64,000 bases of DNA from Gracilaria domingensis (GCA_022539475.1 VCMS01000100.1:171697-235696), one strand, 5' to 3'. Positions 23,877 to 33,593 are shown, numbered from the stretch's first letter. Notes: generated from the sequence alone by a model not told the origin. Made by a program: numbers and translations.

Positions 23877-24413
23877 ATGACACATGTTATGGTATGGCGC
23901 GGGGAGCTTCCCGAAGACAGTCTGAGGGGTTTTTGGCACCACGGGATCAGATTGCGTGACGGCTCTGTCATTCACTATTCAGGAATGGATGGACCCAAGA
24001 CTCTGCATAATGCTCGCATTCTACATACGCAAATGGGCGAGTTTCTCGCTGAACCTAATCGCACGATACATGTAGTTCGCTATCCATCATCCGTGAGGCG
24101 TTTCTCAGAAGAGGAAATTGAAAGAAGAGCCAGAAACAGTTTAGGAACTCAAGGATACCACCTCTTGTACCAGAACTGTGAGAATTTTGCCAGATGGTGC
24201 GTTACGGGTCGCTCTTCTTCGTGCCAGTCGCAGGGCGCAGTTATCGGCCTAGCTGGTGCTCTGGTTTGCATGGGGCTTGGAGGTGGTCTCCTGGGGTCTA
24301 TACTCACCGCAGTGGTGGCACAAAAGGCATGGGATAACGCACGGAACCGAAGTGATACGCGAGCGGGCTTATCAGGCGAAGACAGTGACGATGATGATAC
24401 ATCTCCTCACTAG
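23877..24413 (+). CDS. LRAT-domain (NlpC/P60-like) thiol acyltransferase/hydrolase
   Basis: A 178-residue protein. LRAT-type proteins are membrane-anchored cysteine enzymes that move or remove acyl chains on phospholipids and other lipids. The N-terminal domain shows FWHHGIRLRDGSVIHYSG with the catalytic His at about residue 22 and the second His at 33, and the nucleophile in QNCENFARWC (C101). The usual NCEHF motif is NCENF here, with its His replaced by Asn. Residues 120-147 form a glycine-rich hydrophobic segment, likely a membrane anchor, as in HRASLS/LRAT relatives. The tail is acidic (DSDDDD). The ATG begins just before the first strand of the domain, which is slightly short, so an upstream start or exon is possible. 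It lies tail-to-tail with the ABHD12-like lipase gene. Confidence 0.8.
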   Translation: MTHVMVWRGELPEDSLRGFWHHGIRLRDGSVIHYSGMDGPKTLHNARILHTQMGEFLAEPNRTIHVVRYPSSVRRFSEEEIERRARNSLGTQGYHLLYQNCENFARWCVTGRSSSCQSQGAVIGLAGALVCMGLGGGLLGSILTAVVAQKAWDNARNRSDTRAGLSGEDSDDDDTSPH

Positions 24414-24567
24414 TTCTCCCACCTAAGCTGTGTCTTATGCAGTACGAGAAGCCGTTAGTATCACTTCACTAGACTAATGTCGTTATACACAGGCTACTAA
24501 ACCATAGGTTTGAACTGAAGACTGAAAATGGTACATACAGGGATTCAATAAGGTGAAAAAGAGGTGT

Positions 24568-25656
24568 TCATTTGACTTTGTGATGCGTCCATACGAACCT
24601 ATGAACAACTTGCAAGTAGTTGGGTGCGGAGTTGACATTGTTATGGCCACATGTAGCGAACTCCTCAAAATGTACGTCCACGCCGGCCCTCTTTGCGCAT
24701 TCGTAAAGACATCGACCCTGTTCCACAGTAATCATGCGATCGTTCGTTCCGTGCAGAATCAAGGTGGGCAACTTCACCTGCGAAATCTTGGCAGCGTTGT
24801 CGAGTTTTTCACTCAAACAGAGCCTGAGAAACGCTCGCATGTTCGGCAAGATGCGGAACGGAAGAGCAATGGGATGGGACATGACTGCTTCAACCAGCGA
24901 CGAAGGGGGAGCATCCAGAACAAGCAAACAGGTGCGCTCTATTCGGCGTGTTCCAAGATTGGCGGCAAGATCTACTGCAGCAAAAGTTCCCAGACTCTGG
25001 CCGTAGATGATGACGGTGGAAGAAGGGTGCAAGCGTTCATTCAACCAACTGAACATGTTGCTTGCATCCAAGGATAGAACCTCCTCCGAAGGGGAGCCAG
25101 GGCTGTCACCAAAGCCAGAGTAATCGAAGGTAACGACGTGCGCGTGTAGATGCGCGCGCAGTACTTGCAGCATGGTGACGCGTTTCGGCGGAAACGCTCG
25201 GGTGCCGCTGTTGCCGTGTAGGAACAGGACGGCAAGTTGTTTGGGGTGCTGCAGACGATCTTCAAATGCTTCATGGTCTTGACACGCGACAAACGGCGGA
25301 GAAGGGGGTAGCAAATGCCAGCCGCAAAGATTCTGTTGAGAGACGTGGCGCGCATTGTGCAAGCGGTGGGGACCAAAGTCGGAGAGGGGAAAGAGAAACT
25401 GTGGGGGTCGCAGCCAGTGAAGATAAGTGAGTGCGCGTTGCGCGGGGGCGTACAAGGTGTGGACCAGAAAGAGAATCACGTAGAGCACGGCGAGAAAGGA
25501 GAGCAAGTTGAAGCAGGAGATGGACAGCGAAGGAAGCGACAGGAACGGCAGACACAGCGCGTGGCGCGGCGCGGCGGGCTGCGCGGGCAGGTCATGTTCG
25601 GTCACGCAGTGCCGCAGCTGCAGCAGAAGCAAGACAAGGGCGAGGACGCGGCGCAT
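24568..25656 (-). CDS. ABHD12-like alpha/beta hydrolase (lysophospholipid lipase)
   Basis: A 362-residue protein. ABHD12 and its relatives hydrolyse lysophosphatidylserine and monoacylglycerols at membranes. Here there is an N-terminal hydrophobic stretch, a membrane segment at about 50-66, then the hydrolase domain with oxyanion motif HGNSG (147-151), FDYSGFGDSPGSPSEE (178-192, a strong ABHD12 signature), nucleophile elbow YGQSLGT with S221, acid D306 in LHGTNDRMI, and base H338 in CGHNNV. The whole triad is present, so it should be active. The length is close to that of family members. It converges with the LRAT-domain gene, so two putative lipid-acyl enzymes sit side by side. Confidence 0.87.
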   Translation of the reverse strand: MRRVLALVLLLLQLRHCVTEHDLPAQPAAPRHALCLPFLSLPSLSISCFNLLSFLAVLYVILFLVHTLYAPAQRALTYLHWLRPPQFLFPLSDFGPHRLHNARHVSQQNLCGWHLLPPSPPFVACQDHEAFEDRLQHPKQLAVLFLHGNSGTRAFPPKRVTMLQVLRAHLHAHVVTFDYSGFGDSPGSPSEEVLSLDASNMFSWLNERLHPSSTVIIYGQSLGTFAAVDLAANLGTRRIERTCLLVLDAPPSSLVEAVMSHPIALPFRILPNMRAFLRLCLSEKLDNAAKISQVKLPTLILHGTNDRMITVEQGRCLYECAKRAGVDVHFEEFATCGHNNVNSAPNYLQVVHRFVWTHHKVK

Positions 25657-25923
25657 GGGAAGGTGGAGCAGCGGTGGTCTTTACACTTGGATTGGGGGCC
25701 GCCCTGATAGTCGTGCATCTTCCAAGCACGCACGTACAATATGCAGGGGGCGTTGCAACTTCGGGGCGGTCAAATACAGTAGCGCGCCCTAACAGTGAGT
25801 AAACTACGGAAATGCACCGAACGGAGAAGCAATTTTCAGCACAGCTAAAATTGTAACCGCGAAGTCACAGACGGGGGGCTCGGGACGGAGAAATGAAATG
25901 CATGAATGAAGCGGCGACGGGCC

Positions 25924-26850
25924 TTAGAGGAACGAGCTGTATCCTCTTCGTTCACCATCATCACGGTATTGTTCGTCAATGGCGACGACAAAGAAGACAA
26001 TAAGCGCGGTATCTTGTTGCGGTTCGACGCGTAGCACGTACGAGTCCTTTTCGAGCAGAATGTTAGAAAGCGTGAAACTTCTTCGACGCGCGGTGGCGAT
26101 GATGCGACCCGTGGCCTTCTCCTTGATGGTGAAGTCCTTGCGGAAAATATCGCCCTTGACCTCCATGTAGGGCTCGCCTTGATCGGTGGCGCCACGCCAC
26201 GCGGCGATGGTGCTGTTGCCAAAGCCCGGAATGAAACCTTTCTTGCGGAGAGTGATGACGGGACGTTTTGTGGCGGCGTCCAAGATTTGCATGCGTCCGC
26301 GCAAAGAAATGATGCTTTCGACCATCTTGTAGACGGGGTGGCCGTGCATGTCGTACAGCGACTTGGAGTCCTTGAAAGAGAACGCATTTCCCTTGACCTT
26401 GAAGATGGCCTCGCCGGTATCAGTTCGCTTTATGGAGAACGAATCGCCTGAAAACGAGAACACGTTCTCCTTGATCTTGAACTCCACACTCTGGTTGAAG
26501 ACGAAGCGCGCGGCGGCGGGGGGCATCTTGTGGATGCGCGCGGGCTTATGATGCGGTTGGTGATGGCTACTACTACTACCGCCGCCGCCGCCGCTGTAGG
26601 GCTGCTGCTGGTGCGAGGAGTAGCCGGGGTAGCCGGTGGGGGCCTGCGAGTGATAGGAAGCGGGCGGGTATCCCGAGCCCGAGGGGTAGGCGGAGGGGTA
26701 GCCGCCAGGCGGCGGCGGCGGCGGCGCGGCGCGGCTGTAGCCCTGCGCGGCGGGCGGGTGCCACTGCGTCTGGCCGGTGGCGGCGTTTGCGTAGTACCAG
26801 CGGCCGTCGGGCGCCTGGTGCGCGGTCCAGCCGGGGGCGAGCGCGGACAT
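25924..26850 (-). CDS. WW domain plus LURP-one-related (LOR) domain protein
   Basis: A 308-residue protein starting at the ATG that gives MSALAPGW. The WW domain spans residues 4-34 (W8 and W30, with YY between), followed by a proline-, glycine- and serine-rich linker (40-105) ending in GGGGG-SSSS-HH. Residues 108-300 form a LOR/Tubby-like beta-barrel: FNQSVEFKIKENVFSFSG, FSIKRTDTGEAIFKVKG, LYDMHGHPVYKM and ITLRKKGF. WW domains bind proline-rich ligands. LOR domains are membrane-tethered barrels in plants and scramblases. The combination suggests an adaptor at a membrane. The longer in-frame extension upstream begins at GTG and runs through a poly-proline tract caused by a C-run, so I do not use it. 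Confidence 0.85.
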   Translation of the reverse strand: MSALAPGWTAHQAPDGRWYYANAATGQTQWHPPAAQGYSRAAPPPPPPGGYPSAYPSGSGYPPASYHSQAPTGYPGYSSHQQQPYSGGGGGSSSSHHQPHHKPARIHKMPPAAARFVFNQSVEFKIKENVFSFSGDSFSIKRTDTGEAIFKVKGNAFSFKDSKSLYDMHGHPVYKMVESIISLRGRMQILDAATKRPVITLRKKGFIPGFGNSTIAAWRGATDQGEPYMEVKGDIFRKDFTIKEKATGRIIATARRRSFTLSNILLEKDSYVLRVEPQQDTALIVFFVVAIDEQYRDDGERRGYSSFL

Positions 26851-27171
26851 GACGCGGAGCGGTGACAGGGGGGGGGGGGGAAGGGGGGGGTGTTGGGGTG
26901 CGGAGCGGAGCAAGGCGCGGCGAGCGAGCTGCGGCAGCGATGACCCGCGGCGTTGAGCGCAGTGAGACACGCAGGGCGGCCGAGGCCGCGGCAGCGTAGC
27001 AGCGTTTATTTATCGACGCGCGCGCGCACACGCAGCGCGCGGGCGCGCGGCGCGCTGGCCGGGCGCGCTGGCGCGCGCCCATTGGCGCGCGGCCGCGCGT
27101 TCTGACAGCTCGGCCGAAACTGGCGCACGGCGCGCGCGCGTGGAACGACCGCGCGCTGCTGGCGGGCGCCG

Positions 27172-28407
27172 TCACCACGTCGCGCGGCGCACGGCGCGCA
27201 CGGCGGCGGCGACGGCGCGCTCGAAGCGCACGGGCGCGGCGTCGGCGGCGCCCGGCGCGGCGCGCGCCTCGGTGAGCGCGGCCACGCCGAGCTTGCGCAG
27301 GCGGCGCGCGCTCACGTCGCCGCAGCGCTGCAGCGCGTCGGCCACCCGCAGCAGCGCGTCGGCGCGCGCGGCCGGCGAGCCGCGGCGCACCAGCCCCAGC
27401 GCCACCAGCTCGTCGACGGCCGACACCACCAGCGCGGCGCGCGTGCGGCCCTGCGGCTTGTCCAGCCGCTCCAGCAGGTCGCAGCGGTCCACCAGCGCGT
27501 CGTCCAGCCGGTCGCGCAGGTTGCTGGTGCCGAGCACGATCACGTTGCCGCACGCCGCCGCGCGGTCCACGCCCTGCAGCAGCGCGTTCACCACGCGCAC
27601 CGCGTCGCCCGGCTCGCACGCGCTGGCCTGCTTGTCGCGCCCGAGCGCAATGCTCTCCACCTCGTCGATGAGCACAAACACCACGTCGTGCTTCTGCGAC
27701 AGCCGCACAACCTTCTCAAACGTATCGCCCACGTTCCGCGAGCTTTCCGCAAAGTATTTGCTCAGAATCATTTCAGTGTGCACGCGCACCAGCACCATGT
27801 GCCCTCCTCCGCGCACCGCGCTCTCGTGAGCGAGCGCGTGCGCCACGCTGGTCTTCCCTGTGCCGGGCGGGCCATGCAGCAGCACAAGCCCACTGCATCC
27901 CAGATTGGCGCCCAGCGCGCGCCGGACGCTCACGTACGACAACAGCTTGCTCTTAAGGCCCGGTGGCAGGTGCAGCGCCTCCCAACTGCCTTCCAGGTGC
28001 AAACAGGGCAGATGCGTGACCGTTGCGCCTGTCCATCGGAACTGGCCGCTTCGCAAGTAGTATGCGTGCGTGTAAAGCTTCTTCAGTTTGGGCGGTGCAG
28101 CTGCGTTGCGTTCTTCTGCGTCGCTGTCCACCTCGTCCACCACAACTCGAGCGTCTTCGATGCGAAACAAGTGCGCAGCTCCGCGCGCGGGGACGGGTTT
28201 CAGGCCATGCACGACGGTTGGGTCCAGTTGACGGTTCTCTGGCATGGAGCAGCAGACAATGCGCTCCAGCACGCTCTTGGCATGCTTGAACTGCGCGCTG
28301 TCGATGTCCACCTGCAGCTGTCCCCCGCTGGGCGCCTCTTGCTCCGGCCGCTGAAGGCGGAGCTTGAGGTGGGCGACGACGATGCGCTCGTCGGAATCAG
28401 GCGTCAT
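27172..28407 (-). CDS. TRIP13: TRIP13/PCH2 AAA+ ATPase
   Basis: A 411-residue protein. TRIP13/Pch2 remodels HORMA-domain proteins (Mad2, Hop1/HORMAD) in the spindle checkpoint and in meiotic recombination. Walker A is GPPGTGKTS (about 179-187) and Walker B FVLIDEVESIA (about 244-254). Next come the family signature EPGDAVRVVNALL and sensor-1 region VIVLGTSNL. D-ALVDRCDL matches the arginine-finger strand AFVDRAD of TRIP13. The N-terminal 150 residues correspond to the substrate-recognition domain, and the length agrees with family members (about 430). The C-terminal 100 residues are extremely alanine/arginine-rich because of high GC. The start is the first ATG. Confidence 0.93.
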   Translation of the reverse strand: MTPDSDERIVVAHLKLRLQRPEQEAPSGGQLQVDIDSAQFKHAKSVLERIVCCSMPENRQLDPTVVHGLKPVPARGAAHLFRIEDARVVVDEVDSDAEERNAAAPPKLKKLYTHAYYLRSGQFRWTGATVTHLPCLHLEGSWEALHLPPGLKSKLLSYVSVRRALGANLGCSGLVLLHGPPGTGKTSVAHALAHESAVRGGGHMVLVRVHTEMILSKYFAESSRNVGDTFEKVVRLSQKHDVVFVLIDEVESIALGRDKQASACEPGDAVRVVNALLQGVDRAAACGNVIVLGTSNLRDRLDDALVDRCDLLERLDKPQGRTRAALVVSAVDELVALGLVRRGSPAARADALLRVADALQRCGDVSARRLRKLGVAALTEARAAPGAADAAPVRFERAVAAAVRAVRRATW

Positions 28408-29017
28408 CGCGGCGCGAAGGCGGCGGCGAGAACGGAGGCGACGAGCGGAGGCGCCGTGCGCAGCAGGCGCGCCGGCGCGCGGGCAGCCTCGTCTTGGAGG
28501 TGCTGCTTGCGCTTCGCAGCGGGCGCTGAAGCGAAAGCGGGCGCTGAAGCGAAAGCGGGCGCTGAAGCGAAAGCGAGCGCCATCGCGAACAGAAACGACC
28601 TGCGGTGCGGCGCCGTGGCGGCGGAGGTGCGGACGATGCGACGGCGGGTGGCGAAGGTAAATGATAATGATACAGGAGGCGTTGCTCTTTTTTTTGATGC
28701 ATCACGCCCGCTTGTATGAGACAAGGCGCATGACGACAACCGGTGGCGCGGAGCGCTCCTTTGTGTGTCCAATCAACACCGCAGCCATGCGACCTTGTCC
28801 GCAAGCAACACAACCCTACGCCGCCTCAGGTCAAAAGCTGTCACGACGTTCCGTCTTCTCCACCACCGCCACGCCAAGCGGCGCCAAGCACAGAACAAGC
28901 AGACGTCTTGCTCTTCACCTTCCTGCTCTCACCTGGTCGCGCCTTCTACACTGACGGCCCCGCAGCGCTAGCGCCTAGTGCTCCCTCCAGTTTGTTTCGC
29001 CGCTCTCCGCCCAAGCC
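28408..29017. promoter_or_regulatory. Divergent promoter region between TRIP13 and the hydrolase gene
   Basis: About 600 bp separate two divergent start codons, so both promoters should lie here. I see no TATA box on either side. The GC-rich frames on both strands and the 18-bp repeats are not genes. Confidence 0.4.
28521..28574. repeat. Three exact 18-bp tandem repeats
   Basis: GGGCGCTGAAGCGAAAGC is repeated three times without change in the region upstream of TRIP13, and a fourth partial copy follows. It may be a recent slippage product within the promoter or leader. Confidence 0.9.
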
Positions 29018-30502
29018 ATGCCGCGCATTCACGTGCCTCTCACGCGCCGCTCCCGAGCGGAGAAGCCGCCGCAAATCGCCGTTTCGTTCCGCGTGCACGG
29101 CACAGGACCTGTCCTCGTGCTCATGATCCCCGGCCTATGCGTGCCGGCGTCTATGTACGACGCCATGTCCGCCGTGTTGAGGTCCACCGGTCAGTTCACG
29201 TGCGTCATCGTCGACAACCGCGGCATGGGACGTTCAGATGCTCCATATGCTGGAATCCGCGGCGGCGCGGGCTACGTCGCCACGGAGCTCGCCCACGACT
29301 GTTGGGATGTCGTTGACGCTGTGCGTGCTATGAGGGCTCGCAGTGATGCGCACTCCGACGCTGACACTGATGACGAACAAGAGCTCTTCAATGCGGAGAT
29401 TGCTGTTGTTGGTCATTCCATGGGCGGTATGATTGCGCAGCATATGATAGCGTTGCGACCCAGTCAGGTTCGCTTTGTGGCGCTCTTGTCTACCCACGCG
29501 GGCGGCTTGTGGAACCTCATTCCCACCGGTAGGATGATGCACGGTGCATTCAAGGTCGCCTGGAGCGGCTTTGACAGAGACGTTCATGCCGCTGTCAATC
29601 TGTCGCTTCACTTTACCCAAAAGTTCCTAGATGATTGGGTCGGCGATCGGCGTCATTCGGCGGAGCACGTAGGAGCCAAGCTTTTGAGACAGGCGCAACC
29701 ACACCACCGGCGACCGCCGGGCAGCAGTTCAGATAACATGCAACTCGATAACACCTTCCCTAACTCTGATTCCCCTTCAGCCTCACAATCCATAATAACT
29801 CCACCAAACTCGCCCACGTCTCAAGAACCAAAAGAATCCCTACCGCTTGAAAGGCACCGTAACTTGCTATCCACCTCTGACAGTATTGGTTTTGTAGAGT
29901 CCAAGCTTCTTGAACTTGCTCATGACGCACATATTCATTTCGGACTCACCCGCGCCGCTCTCACACGCGCGCTTTGGAAACCACGACGCGCTCTGTTTCG
30001 CGCAATCGCCAAGGAGCGACGTCGCGCTCGTCGTCGATTTGACATTTACCATGCGAAATACGCTGGCCGTGAAGTTAATCCTGAAGACCATCACCCCGAA
30101 CAGGCCAATTCCGATGCACTTTCTAACCCTCAAGACTCTCCTCATGCAATGTATGGCCATGCAGCGGTGGTCCGTTCCCATTATCTCGCTTCAAGCTTCG
30201 CTCGGAAGCTTCGGCAGTGTTCGAGGATATTAAAGCTGGTTATGTTGGGAAGGCATGACAAGGTCGTCACCCCCGCCGCTTCCAGACGGCTCGCAACCGC
30301 TGTCGGTGCGGACACTGTGGTTGAAGTCGATGCAGCACATTTCATTACAGATGAAGCCGCAGCAGAAGTTACAATGCTTATCGTGTACGGACTGCGGAAA
30401 GCATTCTTTTCCCAGAACGGAACGAAATGCTCTTGCGAATGGTGCCGCAAAGACGTCGACGACGACAAGATCGCAGAAGCGCCTTCTTGTCGAATATGTT
30501 AA
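29018..30502 (+). CDS. Alpha/beta hydrolase with a long lid insertion
   Basis: A 494-residue protein. The catalytic core resembles bacterial and plant AB-hydrolases (esterase, epoxide-hydrolase or BioH-like). It has IPGLCVPASMYD (oxyanion region near 38), VDNRGMGRSD (65-74), nucleophile VVGHSMGG with S134, acid D414 in MLGRHDKVVTP, and base H441 in DAAHF. Between the core halves lies an unusually long insertion of roughly 200 residues (about 200-390) that is low-complexity, serine/proline-rich and then strongly basic (KERRRARRRFD). The tail ends in a cysteine-rich segment, C-C-WC, and the last four residues are CRIC. The substrate cannot be deduced. It is divergent from TRIP13. Confidence 0.8.
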   Translation: MPRIHVPLTRRSRAEKPPQIAVSFRVHGTGPVLVLMIPGLCVPASMYDAMSAVLRSTGQFTCVIVDNRGMGRSDAPYAGIRGGAGYVATELAHDCWDVVDAVRAMRARSDAHSDADTDDEQELFNAEIAVVGHSMGGMIAQHMIALRPSQVRFVALLSTHAGGLWNLIPTGRMMHGAFKVAWSGFDRDVHAAVNLSLHFTQKFLDDWVGDRRHSAEHVGAKLLRQAQPHHRRPPGSSSDNMQLDNTFPNSDSPSASQSIITPPNSPTSQEPKESLPLERHRNLLSTSDSIGFVESKLLELAHDAHIHFGLTRAALTRALWKPRRALFRAIAKERRRARRRFDIYHAKYAGREVNPEDHHPEQANSDALSNPQDSPHAMYGHAAVVRSHYLASSFARKLRQCSRILKLVMLGRHDKVVTPAASRRLATAVGADTVVEVDAAHFITDEAAAEVTMLIVYGLRKAFFSQNGTKCSCEWCRKDVDDDKIAEAPSCRIC

Positions 30503-31215
30503 CGCTCGACGTCTCATATTCCCCCTCATGGTTGGCGTGAGCACGAACATGGACAGCATCATGTGCTCCGGTTTTATTCGAATTACATGTACTTCGAAAA
30601 GAATATCTCGTTTAGAGGACGCTAAGAGAGGGATCGTTGCGCATACTCCACTTCGAAGCTCGTTCAGTAAGAGGCTTTTGTAGCGATCGAGCAATTTGAC
30701 CGTCCGAATACTTATGTCCCCCTGAACGTCGAAAGACTTAGATCAGCATCGAAATAATCTTGTAGAAACTGACCTTGACAATGTCAATAAGACTGCTCGG
30801 AAGGCAAGTATGCCAATCCAAAAGTTTCACAGGTATCCAAAGATGTACAGGCAAAGACACTATTCATGGACTGTGAAACGCGGTCTAGAAATATTGATAG
30901 GCTTTTGCCATCGTTTGAGATGTTACGCCACATGACGCTCGCAATCTCCAGGGGCAATTGATCTCGAGTGGTGTAATGAGAAGAGTATCACGCATGAATA
31001 CTTCGTCGTATGAGTCTCTACCTTGGTTGTTTCCCTGCAGACAGGGTTCGCCAGTAGTAGGTACCATGACATGGGTCGGAGACAATGCTGAGAGTCAGGA
31101 CTCTATCAAAGCTAATGTACCGTTTCCCACCTCTGTTGTCTGCAGAATATCTTCTTTCTTCTTTCTGCATGTATAGAATTTGAACACTAGGCCTTTCCCT
31201 TGTATTGTGGTTCGA
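30503..31215. other. No recognisable gene
   Basis: Intergenic sequence between two convergent genes, so it should contain both 3' ends. Short frames have no motifs. Confidence 0.4.
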
Positions 31216-32904
31216 TCATTGATTGAAACCTAGAGAACTGAACGAAGAATCGATGTCGTTCCATCCCCTGGAATCGAATATCTCATACGCACTCTTCACA
31301 GGTTTGCTGTCTTCCTCGCTCCATTCCATCGAGTGATCTGCCCAAACTCCTCCTGTTGCACCTTGTAGGAGACCAAACTTTTCACTGTCTAGTTCAATGA
31401 CACTTATCGGTCCATCTTCGATAGCTGCTGTGTCAAATAGCAGTAGTTCTCCCCCAACTGGAGAGGTACAACACTTGGTGCGCAGAACACCAGCGTAAGC
31501 ACCGTCCCGGTTCATGACGACGCCGGATAGCCTATCATCTCCGTGTTGGGTAAGCCACGTCCCATGCGACGAAGAGCTATTGTCCAGAGCCTTCACACCC
31601 GCTCTTGAAGACAATGTATCGTATATCAGACATATACGTTTTTGACTGTCGCCCATATCCGAATCAACGAAACGCCCTGCGGCATACACCATCACTTCGT
31701 CTTTGAAACAAGGAAACTTCAAGTTCTCGGATGATAGGGTTTCTGGCTTTTCCGACATGTCATCGAGTGATAATTCTACTTCGAACACATCACTACGAAC
31801 ACAAGTAAGATCTTGCGAGGCCCATAGATCTCCGGATGCCGCGTCCGAAACGGTTTTCAAACTAATTGATTGCTTCGTTTCCTTGGATGACAAACATAAA
31901 CCACGAACCACGAGTTCGTTCCCTTTTTCTGTGAGACCAAGCAAGTGGCTAACGATGACATCGCTCACTCGAAGTGATCTAAGGCCACCCCCGTTCCTGT
32001 TCAAAACTGTGAGAAGAGTTCCTTCTTTCAAATCCATTGTTGGAGGATCCCTTTTCGCAGGTTTACCCATTAACGTTGACAATAAGTTCGAAGGGGGTGC
32101 CTTGGTCACGGACATAGCAGTAACAATGAAGTTCTTGGAAACTGCCAAAGCCATGAAACTGGCTTCTTTAGGAACGTTCAATCGTGGGTAGCGTTTCTTA
32201 CGACCTCCCTTTTCTACGACAAATGCACCGGTGAAAGACCCCGTCGAGGTCCTGCCAAGGCTTAGAACTACTGTTGCATCTCCGTATTTTACGGGGGTGC
32301 AGCAAACCTCAGTACCACGATCTCGCGCAAGTTCCTGAGCGTCTGTCAGAACGTCACCAAGGGCAGTGGGTCCTCTTGAAACTAAAGTTCCCCCGCCAAT
32401 TAGTAGTGGAAGTGTAAAGGGCCCTATCACAAGCACCTTGGGCTTGCTCTCATCACCCCAACATATAATACCATTCACACAAGATGCTCGAGGCTTCATT
32501 GGAGCATTCCATCCCGTTATACCAGGAGTCCCATAGATTCCGCGATACAAACGTTTACCAGCCCGCGCTTCCAGCATAAACGGCTTTGTCCTAGCAAAGC
32601 GGCCTCGTACCCAGATTTGACCCTCTTCAGCATTGGGAAATGATATTGCCAGAACATAGGCATCACCGTCTAGTTGATGAGATGGTGCCGGAGCCGTAGC
32701 CAAATGCTCCGGAACTGAAGCGATGTTGTAATAAATTGTAGTTCCTCGGCATAAGTCCGGAAGGTTTTTCGCTGCGGCAGGAATCGGATAGCTCGGTTCA
32801 TACGTATGAGACTGGGCACAAGCCAGGAGTCGTTTCCTGGTGGTCCTTGCACGGGTTGCTCGTGCAACGAAACCGCTTGGTGCAAAAGACATAAAGGCGT
32901 TCAT
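31216..32904 (-). CDS. Carotenoid cleavage oxygenase-like protein lacking iron ligands
   Basis: A 562-residue protein. Carotenoid oxygenases are seven-bladed propellers with an Fe2+ held by four histidines. The order of family blocks is recognisable: HQLDGDAYVLAISF (about 76-89, like H-FDGDGM), VRGRFARTKPFMLEARAG (about 99-116, like R-FVRT--F-AE--AG), RASCVNGIICWG (like NTANT-V--H-G), FMALAVSKNFIV (250-261, like HDFA-TENY-V) and a late HGDDRLSGVVMN-DG block. The positions that normally carry the iron histidines appear substituted: A for H in ALAVSKN, and no FH--NA-E or FGFHG motif. It may therefore be a non-catalytic carotenoid or apocarotenoid binder. The N-terminus MNAFMSFAPSGFVARATRAR looks like a plastid transit peptide with early phenylalanines. 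An earlier in-frame GTG is not used. Family assignment is moderate. Confidence 0.6.
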   Translation of the reverse strand: MNAFMSFAPSGFVARATRARTTRKRLLACAQSHTYEPSYPIPAAAKNLPDLCRGTTIYYNIASVPEHLATAPAPSHQLDGDAYVLAISFPNAEEGQIWVRGRFARTKPFMLEARAGKRLYRGIYGTPGITGWNAPMKPRASCVNGIICWGDESKPKVLVIGPFTLPLLIGGGTLVSRGPTALGDVLTDAQELARDRGTEVCCTPVKYGDATVVLSLGRTSTGSFTGAFVVEKGGRKKRYPRLNVPKEASFMALAVSKNFIVTAMSVTKAPPSNLLSTLMGKPAKRDPPTMDLKEGTLLTVLNRNGGGLRSLRVSDVIVSHLLGLTEKGNELVVRGLCLSSKETKQSISLKTVSDAASGDLWASQDLTCVRSDVFEVELSLDDMSEKPETLSSENLKFPCFKDEVMVYAAGRFVDSDMGDSQKRICLIYDTLSSRAGVKALDNSSSSHGTWLTQHGDDRLSGVVMNRDGAYAGVLRTKCCTSPVGGELLLFDTAAIEDGPISVIELDSEKFGLLQGATGGVWADHSMEWSEEDSKPVKSAYEIFDSRGWNDIDSSFSSLGFNQ

Positions 32905-33593
32905 GATAGAGATGAAGGGCTGTGTGTGTCGAAGAGAGTCGTGCACCTGATTCTCACATCTTGGCTTCCCTTGGTATAGAACTTGAACTCTATCCGGGAA
33001 TAGTGAAGAGGAGTTCAGTTCTCAGACGAATTCAAATAATATAAACGAAACCCAGACAAGGGAGATCAGAATCTCCGGCTTGTTTCTGTTCACCAATTTG
33101 CCATTAAATGGACCATCAATGGCTTGCCAATATCTGTGTTATGAAGTGCTGAGTCGCCCACGAAATTGACGGTAAATGTAACCTTCCGTATACATCGACT
33201 CGATTGTCGACGGCCAAATCCATTAGATTTGTGAAGAGTAGTTCCTATTCGTCGACGATACCGGAAGCACGAGAAGCGCTTGCTCGCTGAAGTGGTCAAA
33301 TTGTGATCATTCTCACACATTCTAGGCTCAGATCCAGCATGCGCTGACAGGTGGTTTACCTTTGAAACGGTTCCAAAAGGTGACGGTATCACGTATCATT
33401 CTACTATGCTATGCGAAACATAAACACTACATCTCAGAAATTGTTTATCTGACACTAGAAGGCACTATTTGGAACAATCACATTGACTCGACGCCCTCCT
33501 GAATCGACGTCACACCTCCAAAACATCTCCAAAACATCCGTGCGTCTTCCTTGGATAGAAATGAAGTTTAAAAAGAATATCGAGGTAAAGCGC
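32905..33593. other. No recognisable gene; upstream region of the oxygenase-like gene
   Basis: This holds the 5' flank of the oxygenase-like gene and the 3' flank of the glycogen-binding-domain gene. A minus frame at 33090-33392 has no supporting motif. Confidence 0.4.

Noticed and set aside
26851-26970. Longer N-terminus for the WW-LOR protein
   Set aside because: It begins with GTG and crosses a poly-C tract that gives only prolines. The ATG directly before the WW domain is sufficient.
30491-30502. CaaX prenylation box (CRIC) at the hydrolase C-terminus
   Set aside because: The second position is arginine rather than aliphatic, and the surrounding cysteines suggest a metal or disulfide motif instead, so it is too weak to claim.
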